Of a stretch of DNA of 64,000 bases, positions 1-8,710 are shown one piece after another; position 1 is the stretch's first letter; every line of letters starts with the position of its first letter. This stretch comes from an uncultured Lachnospiraceae bacterium. Its GTDB lineage: Bacteria > Bacillota > Clostridia > Lachnospirales > Anaerotignaceae. The stretch lies in assembly GCA_944381395.1 (NCBI GenBank), contig CALWKY010000034.1, forward strand, positions 1 through 64,000, read 5' to 3'. Both the position numbers and the translations under genes were made by a program. The notes under the pieces are model-generated. The model did not search any database, was not told the DNA's origin, and saw only the letters and a program-made list of their open reading frames with translations.

Positions 1-1878
1 GATTGCTATAGTGTACTGGGTATTGCAAGAGAAGCAGCAGCAACATATAAACTGCCTTTCCGTTTCCCTAAGATTGAAGTAAAAGAGCAGGGAAGCTGCA
101 ATGCAAAAGACATGATTTCCGTAGAAATTCAAAATCCCACCCTTTGCTCCAGATATATTGCCAGAGTTGTAAAGAATGTAAAGATTGGTCCTTCTCCCAG
201 ATGGATGAGAAAGAGACTGCGTGCAGCAGGTGTACGTCCCATCAACAATATTGTAGATATTACCAACTATGTCATGGTGGAAATGGGTCAGCCCATGCAT
301 GCCTTCGATATTGACGAAATTGCACAGAGAAAGATTATTGTTAGAAATGCAAAAGATGGCGAAGAATTTACCACACTGGATGGGGTAAAGAGAACTTTAG
401 ACAGCTCTATGCTGGTAATCTCAGATCCGGAAAAAGCAGTTGCTTTAGCTGGTATCATGGGTGGTGAGAATTCTAAAGTCAGCGAAGAAGCAGAGGCAAT
501 TCTGTTCGAGTCTGCAACTTTCGATGGTCCCAATGTTCGTATCAGTGCAAAGAAAGTAGGTTTACGTACCGATGCTTCTGGTAAGTATGAAAAAGGGTTG
601 GATCCCAATTTGGCGGAGGTCGCTGTAAACCGTGCAATGCAGCTGGTAGAACTGCTGGGATGTGGCGAAGTAGTTCCTGGCATGGTGGATTGCTATCCTT
701 CTGTTCGTAAAGAATGGCAGCTTTCTTATTCTCCCGCATGGATCAATCATTTCCTGGGCACTGAGATTGCTGAAGAAGAGATGGCAGAAATTTTCGAACG
801 CATTGAATTAAAGGTTGACCGTGAAAATCATGTGGTTACAGTGCCTACTTTCCGCAGTGATTTGGAAGCACAAGCAGATCTGGCTGAAGAAGTGGCTCGT
901 TTTTATGGATACAATAAGATTCCTACCACACTGGCAAGTGGAACACCTACTGTTGGTAAAAAGACGTATGAACAGAATATTACCGATTTGGTAAAGCGCA
1001 CCATGGTAGCAAGCGGTCTTTGCGAAGCAATGACATATAGCTTTGAAAGCCCGAAAGTATTCGATAAGTTACTGATTCCTCAGGATAGCAAACTGCGTCA
1101 GACAGTGACCATTTCCAACCCTCTGGGTGAAGATTTCAGCATTATGCGTACAGTTTCTTTCAATGGTATTTTGAATTCCTTGTCCACTAACTATAACCGT
1201 AGAAATGAAAGCGCAGCGTTGTTTGAAGTAGCAAGAGTTTATATTCCGAAAGCACTCCCTTTGACAGAACTGCCTGATGAAATTCCTACTTTGACTATCG
1301 GTATGTATGGTAAAATGGATTTCTATCAAATCAAAGGCATTGTAGAACATTTGATGGATACTTTGGGTATTCAGAATGCAGAATATGATACCAAGAAGGA
1401 TATTCCCTGGATGCATCCCGGTCGTACTGCTTCTATCACCATTGACGGTGAGGAGTGCGGTTATGTAGGTGAAGTACATCCCATTGTTGCGAAAAACTAT
1501 GAAATTGGCACCAGAGTATATTTGGCAGTACTGCAAATGCCGGTATTGATTGCAAAGGCAAAGCTGGTAAATCCTTATCAGCCTTTGGCAAAATTCCCCG
1601 CATTGGAAAGAGATATTGCAATGCTGGTACGGGATGAAGTAACCGTAAAAGAAATTGGAGATGTCATTAAAGCAAATGGCGGTGTATATCTGGAAAAAGC
1701 AGAATTATTCGATGTATATAAGGGCGAGCAAATTGGAGAAGGTATGAAATCTGTAGCATTTGCTATTTCTTTCCGCAGCTCAGAAAGAACTTTAAGCGAT
1801 GCGGAAATCGCACCGGATATGGAACATATTCTTTCTGCTTTGGCAGAGCAATTAGACGCACATTTAAGAGATAAGTAA
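1..1878 (+). CDS. pheT: Phenylalanyl-tRNA synthetase beta subunit (5' end outside window)
   Basis: Beta chain of the heterotetrameric enzyme that charges tRNA-Phe. The reading frame is open from base 1, and its first codons read DCYSVLGIAREAAATYKLPF, a typical PheT segment, so the gene begins before the window; the ATG at 112 is internal. Visible parts in order are the B3/B4 domain (GQPMHAFDIDEI, LAGIMGGENS), the B5 domain near the middle (FYGYNKIP), the synthetase-core-like region (MHPGRTA), and a C-terminal ferredoxin-fold anticodon-binding domain (FPALERDIAMLV through RSSERTLSDAEI). pheS should lie just upstream. A strong terminator follows the stop, so PheT ends its transcription unit. 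Confidence 0.97.
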   Translation, partial: DCYSVLGIAREAAATYKLPFRFPKIEVKEQGSCNAKDMISVEIQNPTLCSRYIARVVKNVKIGPSPRWMRKRLRAAGVRPINNIVDITNYVMVEMGQPMHAFDIDEIAQRKIIVRNAKDGEEFTTLDGVKRTLDSSMLVISDPEKAVALAGIMGGENSKVSEEAEAILFESATFDGPNVRISAKKVGLRTDASGKYEKGLDPNLAEVAVNRAMQLVELLGCGEVVPGMVDCYPSVRKEWQLSYSPAWINHFLGTEIAEEEMAEIFERIELKVDRENHVVTVPTFRSDLEAQADLAEEVARFYGYNKIPTTLASGTPTVGKKTYEQNITDLVKRTMVASGLCEAMTYSFESPKVFDKLLIPQDSKLRQTVTISNPLGEDFSIMRTVSFNGILNSLSTNYNRRNESAALFEVARVYIPKALPLTELPDEIPTLTIGMYGKMDFYQIKGIVEHLMDTLGIQNAEYDTKKDIPWMHPGRTASITIDGEECGYVGEVHPIVAKNYEIGTRVYLAVLQMPVLIAKAKLVNPYQPLAKFPALERDIAMLVRDEVTVKEIGDVIKANGGVYLEKAELFDVYKGEQIGEGMKSVAFAISFRSSERTLSDAEIAPDMEHILSALAEQLDAHLRDK

Positions 1879-1895
1879 TACAGAAAAATATCACA

Positions 1896-1924
1896 AAAAA
1901 GGATGGGTTTTTCCCATCCTTTTC
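1896..1924 (+). terminator. Rho-independent terminator after pheT
   Basis: A GGATGGG / CCCATCC stem (1901-1907 with 1913-1919) is extended by A-T pairs and followed by a T-rich tract. Confidence 0.9.
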
Positions 1925-1941
1925 TATTGCAAAAAATATTC

Positions 1942-1977
1942 TTTGTCGTTGGTTTCTTCGACAAATTATGCTATAAT
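1942..1977 (+). promoter_or_regulatory. Promoter with overlapping dyad for the SpoIID-like gene
   Basis: An extended -10 (TGC-TATAAT, 1969-1977) has a weak -35 (TTGGTT, 1949-1954) at 17 bp spacing. A perfect inverted repeat, TTTGTCG (1942-1948) / CGACAAA (1959-1965), brackets the -35 and spacer, the place expected for a repressor operator. The regulator is unknown. Confidence 0.6.
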
Positions 1978-2041
1978 ATCTCACAGAGTCAAAAAATGAA
2001 ATTATGTTATATAGAACAATATTTTTGTGGGGAGGTTTTCC

Positions 2042-3679
2042 ATGATGTGTCATAGAAAGAAGATCGCGTGGTTACTTTGTTTTGTATTTTTATTTATGAT
2101 TCCGCAGACTGCATTTGCATATACACTGCCGGAAATTTTACGCGTCGGGTTGGAAAGCGATTTTCGAAATTGCACTTCTATGACCATTGGCAATGGAGAA
2201 TTACAGGTAGGTACTCAAGTTGGCAATTCCTACGTTTCTGCTGGCAAAATTACCAGTAATACTGGATTTACTGCGCAGCCGAAAAGCGGTGCTTTAACAT
2301 TTTTAGATGAAAATTTTTCCGATTTTTCTGAAGCAAAGTCTGTGGCACAGACATTAAGTAAGATTGGCTTAGAGGCATCGGTCGCTTTTCATAACGGAAA
2401 CTGGACTGTAGCATTTGGTAATGCATCTGTTTCTCAGGTTTCCAGCCAGACGGAATATGATGCCGTGTCTGTCTCTTTTACAGGTGTACTTTTAAAGGGT
2501 AATGGAATTTCTCTTTATGCGGATACAGATACCCAGTTTGGTCCCACAGATCATAATAACTATTTACTTTTCTTAGGTTCCAGCCGTTATCGCGGCAGAG
2601 TTACCTTTTCTGTAAATGGCAGCGTTATGACGCCAGTAAATGTAGTTAGTTTGGAGCAATATCTTTACGGTGTAGTACCGGCGGAAATGCCGCAGAGCTA
2701 TGAAGCAGAAGCTTTGAAAGCACAGGCAGTCGCTGCCAGAACCTATGCCATGACAAAATTAGGTGCGCATTCTGGTAGTGGTTATCAATTGTGTGATACG
2801 ACTGCTTGTCAGGTTTATTTGGGATATGATACAGAAACCGCTGCAACCAATGCGGCAGTGGACGCAACAAAAGGTGAAATTATCTGCTATAATGGCAGTC
2901 CCATAGAAGCGGTGTTCTCTGCCTCCATGGGCGGATATACAGAAAATTCGGAGAATGTATGGTCTTCGGTTGTCCCTTATTTGCGTGCTGTTCCGGAGTA
3001 CGGGGAGTACGGGGATACTTCTTGGGAACGTGTGATTACTACCAGTGATTTGGAAGAACTGATGGAATTGAAAAATAAGGACATTGGCTCTGTAGAAGAT
3101 ATTGTCATTACGAAAATTTCCTCTGGCGGGCGTGTACAGGAAATGGAGATCATAGGAAGTCATGGCAGTGTGTTATTGAATAAAGACACCATTCGTACGT
3201 ATTTCTCCGCTATTGGCAAGAGTCTTTCCAGTAAAATGTTTACGATCAATGGAAAAGGTGGAGATATTGGCACATTTGCTGCAAGTGGAGAAAGCAGCGG
3301 ATATACGGAAAAAGTATCTTCTGCTTCTAATATACAAGCAGGGAGTCTGAGCGCTTCTGCGGTAAAGAATGGGATTACCGTGCAGAGCGAAGGCACACTT
3401 TCTTCCTTAAATGGGAAAAATCTTCAAGTGAATGGTCTAGGTATCCCTGTAGGCAGTCAAATGGCAGACACTCAAGATTCAGCTTCTTCAGAATATGAGG
3501 AGGAAGAGGTATATATCAGTACCAATAACGGAACGGACACTTATGTATTTTCCGGCTACGGCAGTGGTCATGGTGTTGGTATGAGCCAGAAGGGGGCTCA
3601 GTATATGGCGCAGATGGGCTTTGATTATGAGGAGATTCTGACCCATTACTATACTGGTGTTACCATTGAGAAAAACTAA
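2042..3679 (+). CDS. Secreted SpoIID/LytB-domain lytic transglycosylase-like protein
   Basis: Predicted to be exported and to cleave peptidoglycan glycan strands, as SpoIID does on denuded glycan. The 545-residue product starts with a signal peptide (hydrophobic run ending QTAFA). The SpoIID domain is recognised from YLYGVVPAEMP, whose Glu near residue 215 matches the catalytic Glu of SpoIID, then LKAQAVAARTYA, SASMGGYTEN, and the C-terminal GYGSGHGVGMSQKGA motif. It is longer than Bacillus SpoIID; the extra N-terminal region of about 170 residues is unassigned. ATG 2042 is chosen because GGGGAGG (2029-2035) lies 6 nt upstream; an in-frame GTG at 2027 would lie inside that SD. It stands alone between terminators, not beside spoIIQ or spoIIID, so it may be a LytB-like paralogue rather than the engulfment SpoIID. 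Confidence 0.88.
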   Translation: MMCHRKKIAWLLCFVFLFMIPQTAFAYTLPEILRVGLESDFRNCTSMTIGNGELQVGTQVGNSYVSAGKITSNTGFTAQPKSGALTFLDENFSDFSEAKSVAQTLSKIGLEASVAFHNGNWTVAFGNASVSQVSSQTEYDAVSVSFTGVLLKGNGISLYADTDTQFGPTDHNNYLLFLGSSRYRGRVTFSVNGSVMTPVNVVSLEQYLYGVVPAEMPQSYEAEALKAQAVAARTYAMTKLGAHSGSGYQLCDTTACQVYLGYDTETAATNAAVDATKGEIICYNGSPIEAVFSASMGGYTENSENVWSSVVPYLRAVPEYGEYGDTSWERVITTSDLEELMELKNKDIGSVEDIVITKISSGGRVQEMEIIGSHGSVLLNKDTIRTYFSAIGKSLSSKMFTINGKGGDIGTFAASGESSGYTEKVSSASNIQAGSLSASAVKNGITVQSEGTLSSLNGKNLQVNGLGIPVGSQMADTQDSASSEYEEEEVYISTNNGTDTYVFSGYGSGHGVGMSQKGAQYMAQMGFDYEEILTHYYTGVTIEKN

Positions 3680-3703
3680 TGGAAGAAATAAAATGAACAA
3701 ACG

Positions 3704-3752
3704 AAAAGCGTATCTGAGGGGGAGAATGATATTCTTCGGGTACGCTTTTTTT
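3704..3752 (+). terminator. Terminator after SpoIID-like gene
   Basis: Long hairpin: AAAAGCGTA (3704-3712) pairs with TACGCTTTT (3741-3749). An inner AGAAT/ATTCT stem is present, and a T-run follows. Confidence 0.85.
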
Positions 3753-3780
3753 TATGAATGATGGAAAGACGAGGACTGGC

Positions 3781-5187
3781 ATGGTTTTTAGCAGTATATC
3801 TTTTATATTTGTATTTTTGCCACTGTTTTTTGCGGTTTATGCATTGGTGCCCCAGCACGCAAAAAATAGTGTACTATTTGCTGGCAGTTTGATTTTTTAC
3901 GCATTGGGCGATGCTGGATATACACTACTCTTATTTGCATGTGTATGTGTGAATTATATCATATCTAAAAAAATTGCTTCTAGTGAAGGCAGGAAAAAAA
4001 GAGTTTTTTTAACCTTAGGTCTGCTTTATGATTTTGGCTTACTCGTTTATTTTAAGTATGCGGATTTCTTAATGGAAAATATTTCTGTTATTTTTTCCCA
4101 ATTTGGACATACTTTATCTTATGAGCCGATGAATCTTTTGCTTCCTTTAGGAATTAGCTTCTATACCTTCCAAATTTCATCTTATTTAATGGATGTATAT
4201 GACAAAAAAACGGAAGCAGCGCCTTCCGTGGTTCATTTGGGAGCATATTTATGTATGTTTCCCCAGTTAATTGCGGGACCAATTGTGGAGTATAAAGAAG
4301 TTTCTCAAGAATTAAAGAATCGAACGGTTACACCGGAAAAAGCCGATACCGGCATGAAAATCTTCACTTTGGGGCTGGCTTTCAAAGTATTGCTCGCTAA
4401 CGTATTAAGCGGTATTTGGAGCGAAATGGAACGGATTGGGTTTGACAGTATTTCTACGCCTATGGCATGGTTGGGTATGTATGGCTACAGCATGCAGCTG
4501 TATTTTGACTTTTTCGGGTATTCCTTGATGGCCATTGGCCTTGGAAAAATGCTGGGTTTCACCATCCCGCAAAACTTCCGCCAGCCGTATATGTCTCGCT
4601 CTGTAAGTGAGTTTTGGAGAAGATGGCATATTACATTGGGAAGGTGGTTCCGTTCCTATATCTATATTCCGCTGGGCGGAAATCGTATGGGGAAACTGAA
4701 AACACTGCGCAATTTATTGATCGTTTGGTTTTTGACCGGTGTCTGGCATGGCGCCGACTGGAACTATGTCATTTGGGGATTGGTTTTATTTTTCTGGATT
4801 GCGATGGAAAGAATTTTCTTGGGGAAAATTTTGGAACGACACAGAATTTTTTCCCATTTGTATGTTTTATTGATTATCCCATTGACCTGGATGATCTTTA
4901 AAATAGAAGATTTGAATACACTGCAAGTTTATTTTATGGCGCTATTTCCTTTTTTACGGGATATGCCGCAAGGAGTGGTGCACGGACAAGATTGGTGGAT
5001 GGTTTTACAAAATTATTGGCCAGTTTTGCTTTTCTGTGTAATTTTCTGCTTGGAAAAGACAGAATCCTGTCTGGAAAAATGGATGCATAAAAAATGGTTT
5101 ACGGTTCTTTTGTGCATTGTATTTTGGGCATGTGTTTATCGACTTTTTACAGCGAAAAATAATCCATTCCTATATTTTAGATTTTAA
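3781..5187 (+). CDS. MBOAT-family O-acyltransferase (AlgI/DltB-like)
   Basis: Multi-pass membrane acyltransferase of 468 residues, expected to move an acyl (probably acetyl) group across the membrane for O-acylation of a surface polysaccharide. It starts MVFSSISFIFVFLPLFF, as AlgI homologues do, and carries the family signatures FWRRWHITLGRWFRSYIYIP (His near 283) and GVWHGADWNYVIWG (likely catalytic His near 323). ATG 3781 has a GAGG SD 6 nt upstream. The in-frame ATG at 3754 sits just beyond the previous terminator and would add an atypical tail, so I rejected it. The next gene encodes an SGNH protein, the usual extracytoplasmic partner. No polysaccharide synthesis genes are adjacent, so the substrate cannot be named. 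Confidence 0.9.
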   Translation: MVFSSISFIFVFLPLFFAVYALVPQHAKNSVLFAGSLIFYALGDAGYTLLLFACVCVNYIISKKIASSEGRKKRVFLTLGLLYDFGLLVYFKYADFLMENISVIFSQFGHTLSYEPMNLLLPLGISFYTFQISSYLMDVYDKKTEAAPSVVHLGAYLCMFPQLIAGPIVEYKEVSQELKNRTVTPEKADTGMKIFTLGLAFKVLLANVLSGIWSEMERIGFDSISTPMAWLGMYGYSMQLYFDFFGYSLMAIGLGKMLGFTIPQNFRQPYMSRSVSEFWRRWHITLGRWFRSYIYIPLGGNRMGKLKTLRNLLIVWFLTGVWHGADWNYVIWGLVLFFWIAMERIFLGKILERHRIFSHLYVLLIIPLTWMIFKIEDLNTLQVYFMALFPFLRDMPQGVVHGQDWWMVLQNYWPVLLFCVIFCLEKTESCLEKWMHKKWFTVLLCIVFWACVYRLFTAKNNPFLYFRF

Positions 5188-5204
5188 TTGGAAAGGAGAA
5201 CACA

Positions 5205-6113
5205 ATGGGCTTTCTTTCATTTTGTAAAAAAGTTCCATATCTTTTATTATTGGTAATCACCACTGCGATTTTATTTCCTTATTTTGCAGTGACTACAGGT
5301 GCGTTTGAACAATTTAAGAAAGACTATGGTTATCTTTGGCAAGGCGTACAACCACTCCATGGCACGATTTTAACAACTGTACCAGTAAATCTCACTTTAG
5401 AACCTGTTGTATCAGAACCGGAAGTATCACAACCTACTTTTAAGCCGGTGGAAGAAGCGTATTTTGCCAATACACTGTTTATTGGAGATTCCAGAACACA
5501 AGGTTTATCTCTTTATGGTGGATTTGATTCTTCTGACTTCTTTTGTGATGTGGGACTTACCATTTGGACATTGTTTGAGGATTCTGTTGAAATGAATGGT
5601 TCCCATACTACACTGGAAAGTGTATTACAGGCGGAAAAATACGATCATATCTATTTGATGTTAGGAATTAACGAATTGGGACGAGGAACTACCAGTTCTT
5701 TTGCAAAGCAGTATGAAGATGTTTTGCAGAAAATTCGCTATTTACAGCCAAATGCTGTGATTGTAATCCAATCCATTTTGCATGTTACACCAGAAGCAGA
5801 AGCAAAGAGCAGCTATATCAAAAATGCAACCATTAACCAGCGTAATCAGGCAATTGCGGCTTTGGAAAATGGGAAAGATATATTTTATTTAGATGTGAAT
5901 GCTGCATTAGATGGACCCGACGGCACACTGCGAGAAGATATTACCAGTGATGGTGTGCATATCAAAGCTTCTTCTATTGGAGAATGGGAAAAATTCCTGC
6001 GCGCCAATGGCATAGAAGCTGTAGACGAGGAGCCGGTCCGGAAACAGTTTGGACCTTATAAGGAAAAAGAAGACTCAATGGAACTACATTTATTAAAATC
6101 AGTTCAATTTTAA
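5205..6113 (+). CDS. Membrane-anchored SGNH/GDSL-hydrolase-like protein, partner of MBOAT
   Basis: A 302-residue protein with an N-terminal hydrophobic anchor (YLLLLVITTAILFPYFAV), a linker rich in Pro, Glu and Val, and an SGNH domain. Block I is IGDSRTQGL with the nucleophilic Ser, block III is LGINELG (the usual Asn-Asp replaced by Asn-Glu), and block V is SDGVHIK with the Asp-His pair. Such proteins act outside the membrane as acetyltransferases or esterases working with an MBOAT protein. It starts 17 bp after the MBOAT gene with an AAAGGAG SD, so the two form an operon. Acceptor and acyl donor are unknown. Confidence 0.85.
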   Translation: MGFLSFCKKVPYLLLLVITTAILFPYFAVTTGAFEQFKKDYGYLWQGVQPLHGTILTTVPVNLTLEPVVSEPEVSQPTFKPVEEAYFANTLFIGDSRTQGLSLYGGFDSSDFFCDVGLTIWTLFEDSVEMNGSHTTLESVLQAEKYDHIYLMLGINELGRGTTSSFAKQYEDVLQKIRYLQPNAVIVIQSILHVTPEAEAKSSYIKNATINQRNQAIAALENGKDIFYLDVNAALDGPDGTLREDITSDGVHIKASSIGEWEKFLRANGIEAVDEEPVRKQFGPYKEKEDSMELHLLKSVQF

Positions 6114-6114
6114 G

Positions 6115-6143
6115 AGATATCCCGGCATTCTGCCGGGATATCT
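6115..6143 (+). terminator. Perfect 13-bp hairpin after SGNH gene
   Basis: AGATATCCCGGCA (6115-6127), a 3-nt TTC loop, then its exact complement (6131-6143). No T-run follows, so it is either an atypical terminator, a transcript-end stabiliser or a protein-binding dyad. Its right arm touches the -35 of the next promoter. Confidence 0.55.
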
Positions 6144-6170
6144 TGCAAGATGGCAAAACCGTGCTATAAT
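6143..6170 (+). promoter_or_regulatory. Vegetative promoter for queA-rarA
   Basis: TTGCAA (6143-6148), a 16 bp spacer and TATAAT (6165-6170), about 60 bp before queA. Confidence 0.7.
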
Positions 6171-6232
6171 GTAATTTAGTTTATGAGATGATTAATAGAA
6201 ACAAAAAAGATAAAATAGATGGGAGCAGAAAT

Positions 6233-7264
6233 ATGAAAACAAGTGATTTTTCCTTTGAGTTGCCGCAGGAGTTGATTGCACAGGAACCGTTAAAAGACCG
6301 TGCGTCTTCTAGAATGCTGGTAACACATCCTGATGGAAAAATGGAACATAAGCATTTTTATGACATTACAGAGTACTTAAGACCGGGAGATTGCATTGTA
6401 ATTAATAATACGAAGGTTATGCCTGCCAGATTAATTGGTGTGCGGGAAGGCACTGGTGCAAAAGTAGAGATTCTGCTTTTGGTACGTAAAGACTTGGATA
6501 CTTGGGAAGTATTGGTACATCCCGGGAAAAAAGCAAAGCCTGGGGATTGTATTTCCTTTGGCGAAGGAAAACTGGTCGCAGAGATTTTAGAAACCGTAGA
6601 AGGCGGAAACCGTCTGGTAAAGTTCCATTACGAAGGTGTATTTGAAAACGTATTGGACGAGCTGGGCGAGATGCCTTTGCCGCCTTATATTACACATAAA
6701 TTGGAAGATAAAGATCGTTATCAGACCGTTTACGCAGAACATGACGGATCTGCGGCAGCGCCTACCGCTGGTTTGCATTTTACACCAGAGTTAATGCAGA
6801 AAATAGAGGATATGGGCGTAAAAATTGCCCATGTAACACTTCATGTGGGATTAGGTACGTTCCGTCCTGTTAAGGTGGAGAATGTACTGGAACATCAGAT
6901 GCATTCTGAGTACTATATCATGGAGGAAAGCCAGGCACAGCTGATCAATTCCTGTAGACAAAATGGCGGCAGAATTTTTGCCGTTGGTACCACCAGTACC
7001 CGTACATTGGAAACGGTAACAGATGAAAATGGTGTGGTACATGCACAGAGTGGTTGGACACAGATTTTTATTTATCCGGGATATCATTGGAAAGCAGTAG
7101 ACTGTTTGATTACCAATTTCCATTTGCCTGAGTCTACACTGATTATGTTAGTATCTGCGCTGATGGGAAAAGAAACCATTATGCAAGTATATGAAGAAGC
7201 GGTAAAAGAGAGATATCGTTTCTATAGCTTTGGAGATGCTTGCCTTTTCTTAACCAAGGAGTAA
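6233..7264 (+). CDS. queA: S-adenosylmethionine:tRNA ribosyltransferase-isomerase QueA
   Basis: Converts preQ1 at position 34 of GUN-anticodon tRNAs to epoxyqueuosine, using the ribosyl group of SAM. The 343-residue length matches the family. Recognisable blocks are [10 protein letters not shown], the GLHFTPELM region with AAPTAG before it, [15 protein letters not shown] and [20 protein letters not shown] 6233 has GGGAG 7 nt upstream and yields the family's normal [11 protein letters not shown] start; the in-frame ATG at 6188 would add 15 atypical residues without an SD. rarA follows after 22 bp, probably cotranscribed. No tgt or other queuosine genes are in view. Confidence 0.96.
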   Translation: MKTSDFSFELPQELIAQEPLKDRASSRMLVTHPDGKMEHKHFYDITEYLRPGDCIVINNTKVMPARLIGVREGTGAKVEILLLVRKDLDTWEVLVHPGKKAKPGDCISFGEGKLVAEILETVEGGNRLVKFHYEGVFENVLDELGEMPLPPYITHKLEDKDRYQTVYAEHDGSAAAPTAGLHFTPELMQKIEDMGVKIAHVTLHVGLGTFRPVKVENVLEHQMHSEYYIMEESQAQLINSCRQNGGRIFAVGTTSTRTLETVTDENGVVHAQSGWTQIFIYPGYHWKAVDCLITNFHLPESTLIMLVSALMGKETIMQVYEEAVKERYRFYSFGDACLFLTKE

Positions 7265-7286
7265 GATTTGAAAAAGGGGTGAAAGA

Positions 7287-8609
7287 ATGGATTTATTTGA
7301 ATATCAACAAATGCAAAATCGTAATGCAGATTCGCCCCTTGCGGCTCGTATGCGCCCTACCACATTAGAGGAATTCGTAGGACAGCGGCATATTGTGGGT
7401 AAGGACAAGCTCCTTTATCGTGCCATCAAAGGTGACCGTCTGAGTTCTGTCATATTTTATGGACCTCCAGGAACAGGAAAAACCACATTAGCACAGATTA
7501 TAGCACATACCACCAGTAGCACATTTCGCCAAATCAATGCTACCACAGCAGGCATTAAAGACATCAAAGAGGTGGTGCAGGATGCCAAAGACCGTTTGGG
7601 AATGTATGGCAAAAAAACGATTCTTTTTATTGATGAGATACACCGCTTCAATAAAACACAACAAGATGCGTTATTGCCTCATGTAGAAGATGGCACAGTT
7701 ATTTTAATCGGCGCGACTACAGAAAACCCTTACTTTGAAGTAAATCAGGCTCTGGTGAGCCGTTCTATTATCTTTCAGTTATATACATTGGAGAAGGAAG
7801 ATATTCTATTGCTTTTAGAGCGGGCTTTAATGGACGAGGAAAAGGGAATGGGTGCTTACCATGCGCAAGCGGACCGTGAAGCATTAGAATTTTTGGCAGA
7901 CACAGCAAATGGAGATGCCAGAACTGCATTAAATGCTATTGAATTGGCTGTTTTAACAACAGATCGAGGAAAGGATGGCATCATACATATTACTTTGCCT
8001 GTGGCAGAGGAATGTATCCAAAAGCGTTCTTTACGCTATGACAGAGATGGGGATAACCATTATGATACAATATCTGCATTTATCAAGAGTATGCGTGGTT
8101 CTGATCCCGATGCAGCATTATACTATCTGGCTAAAATGATTTATGCAGGGGAAGATCCGAAGTTTATTGCCAGACGGGTAGTGATTTGTGCTTCAGAAGA
8201 CGTAGGAAATGCGGATCCCCATGCGCTTATGGTAGCGATTTCTGCAGCACAGGCAGTGGATTTTGTGGGAATGCCGGAGGGCAGAATTCCTTTGGCGCAG
8301 GCAGTGACATATGTTGCATGTGCACCCAAAAGCAATGCAGCTTATATGGGTGTGGAAGCGGCACTGCACGATGTAAAACATATGACCATAAAGAATGTAC
8401 CGCCTCATTTAAAGGATGGGCACTATTCTGGCGCCAACGATTTAGGGAATGCCATCGGTTATAAATATGCCCATAACTACCCGAAACATTATGTGAAACA
8501 GCAATATCTGCCCGATGAGCTGGTGGGGCGCACTTATTATGAGATGAGCGACAATGGTGTGGAGCGGCGGATGAAGGAATTTATGAAGTGGCTAAAAGAA
8601 GAATCATAA
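7287..8609 (+). CDS. rarA: Replication-associated recombination protein RarA (MgsA), AAA+ ATPase
   Basis: Clamp-loader-related AAA+ ATPase acting at stalled replication forks. The 440-residue product shows Walker A GPPGTGKT (about 59-66), Walker B LFIDEIHRFN (about 113-122), sensor 1 GATTENP, then the RarA-specific C-terminal half (ARRVVICASEDVGNADP, AQAVTYVACAPKSNAAY, and an ending with DLGNAIGYKYAHNYP). SD GGGGTG precedes ATG 7287. It ends in a clear terminator just ahead of the sigma-G promoter of the spoVA operon. Confidence 0.96.
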   Translation: MDLFEYQQMQNRNADSPLAARMRPTTLEEFVGQRHIVGKDKLLYRAIKGDRLSSVIFYGPPGTGKTTLAQIIAHTTSSTFRQINATTAGIKDIKEVVQDAKDRLGMYGKKTILFIDEIHRFNKTQQDALLPHVEDGTVILIGATTENPYFEVNQALVSRSIIFQLYTLEKEDILLLLERALMDEEKGMGAYHAQADREALEFLADTANGDARTALNAIELAVLTTDRGKDGIIHITLPVAEECIQKRSLRYDRDGDNHYDTISAFIKSMRGSDPDAALYYLAKMIYAGEDPKFIARRVVICASEDVGNADPHALMVAISAAQAVDFVGMPEGRIPLAQAVTYVACAPKSNAAYMGVEAALHDVKHMTIKNVPPHLKDGHYSGANDLGNAIGYKYAHNYPKHYVKQQYLPDELVGRTYYEMSDNGVERRMKEFMKWLKEES

Positions 8610-8619
8610 AGTGATTTTT

Positions 8620-8650
8620 AGAGAATGTCAATTTGGCATTCTCTTTTTTT
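8620..8650 (+). terminator. Terminator after rarA
   Basis: AGAGAATG (8620-8627) pairs with CATTCTCT (8637-8644), followed by a T-run. Confidence 0.9.
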
Positions 8651-8680
8651 GTATGTTTTGAAGATAAATAAACCATACTA
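8651..8680 (+). promoter_or_regulatory. Sigma-G (forespore) promoter of the spoVA operon
   Basis: GTATG (8651-8655), exactly 18 bp, then CATACTA (8674-8680). This matches every position of the published Bacillus sigma-G consensus as I recall it (gHATR, 18 bp, cATWHTA). It lies 30 bp before spoVAA, an operon that is sigma-G-dependent in B. subtilis. Confidence 0.85.
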
Positions 8681-8710
8681 TTTCCAAAGAATGATAAAGA
8701 GGGGAAAAAC

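Noticed and set aside
112-1878. pheT as a complete gene starting at ATG 112
   Set aside because: The frame is open to base 1 and encodes conserved PheT sequence upstream of that Met, so the gene is cut by the window edge.
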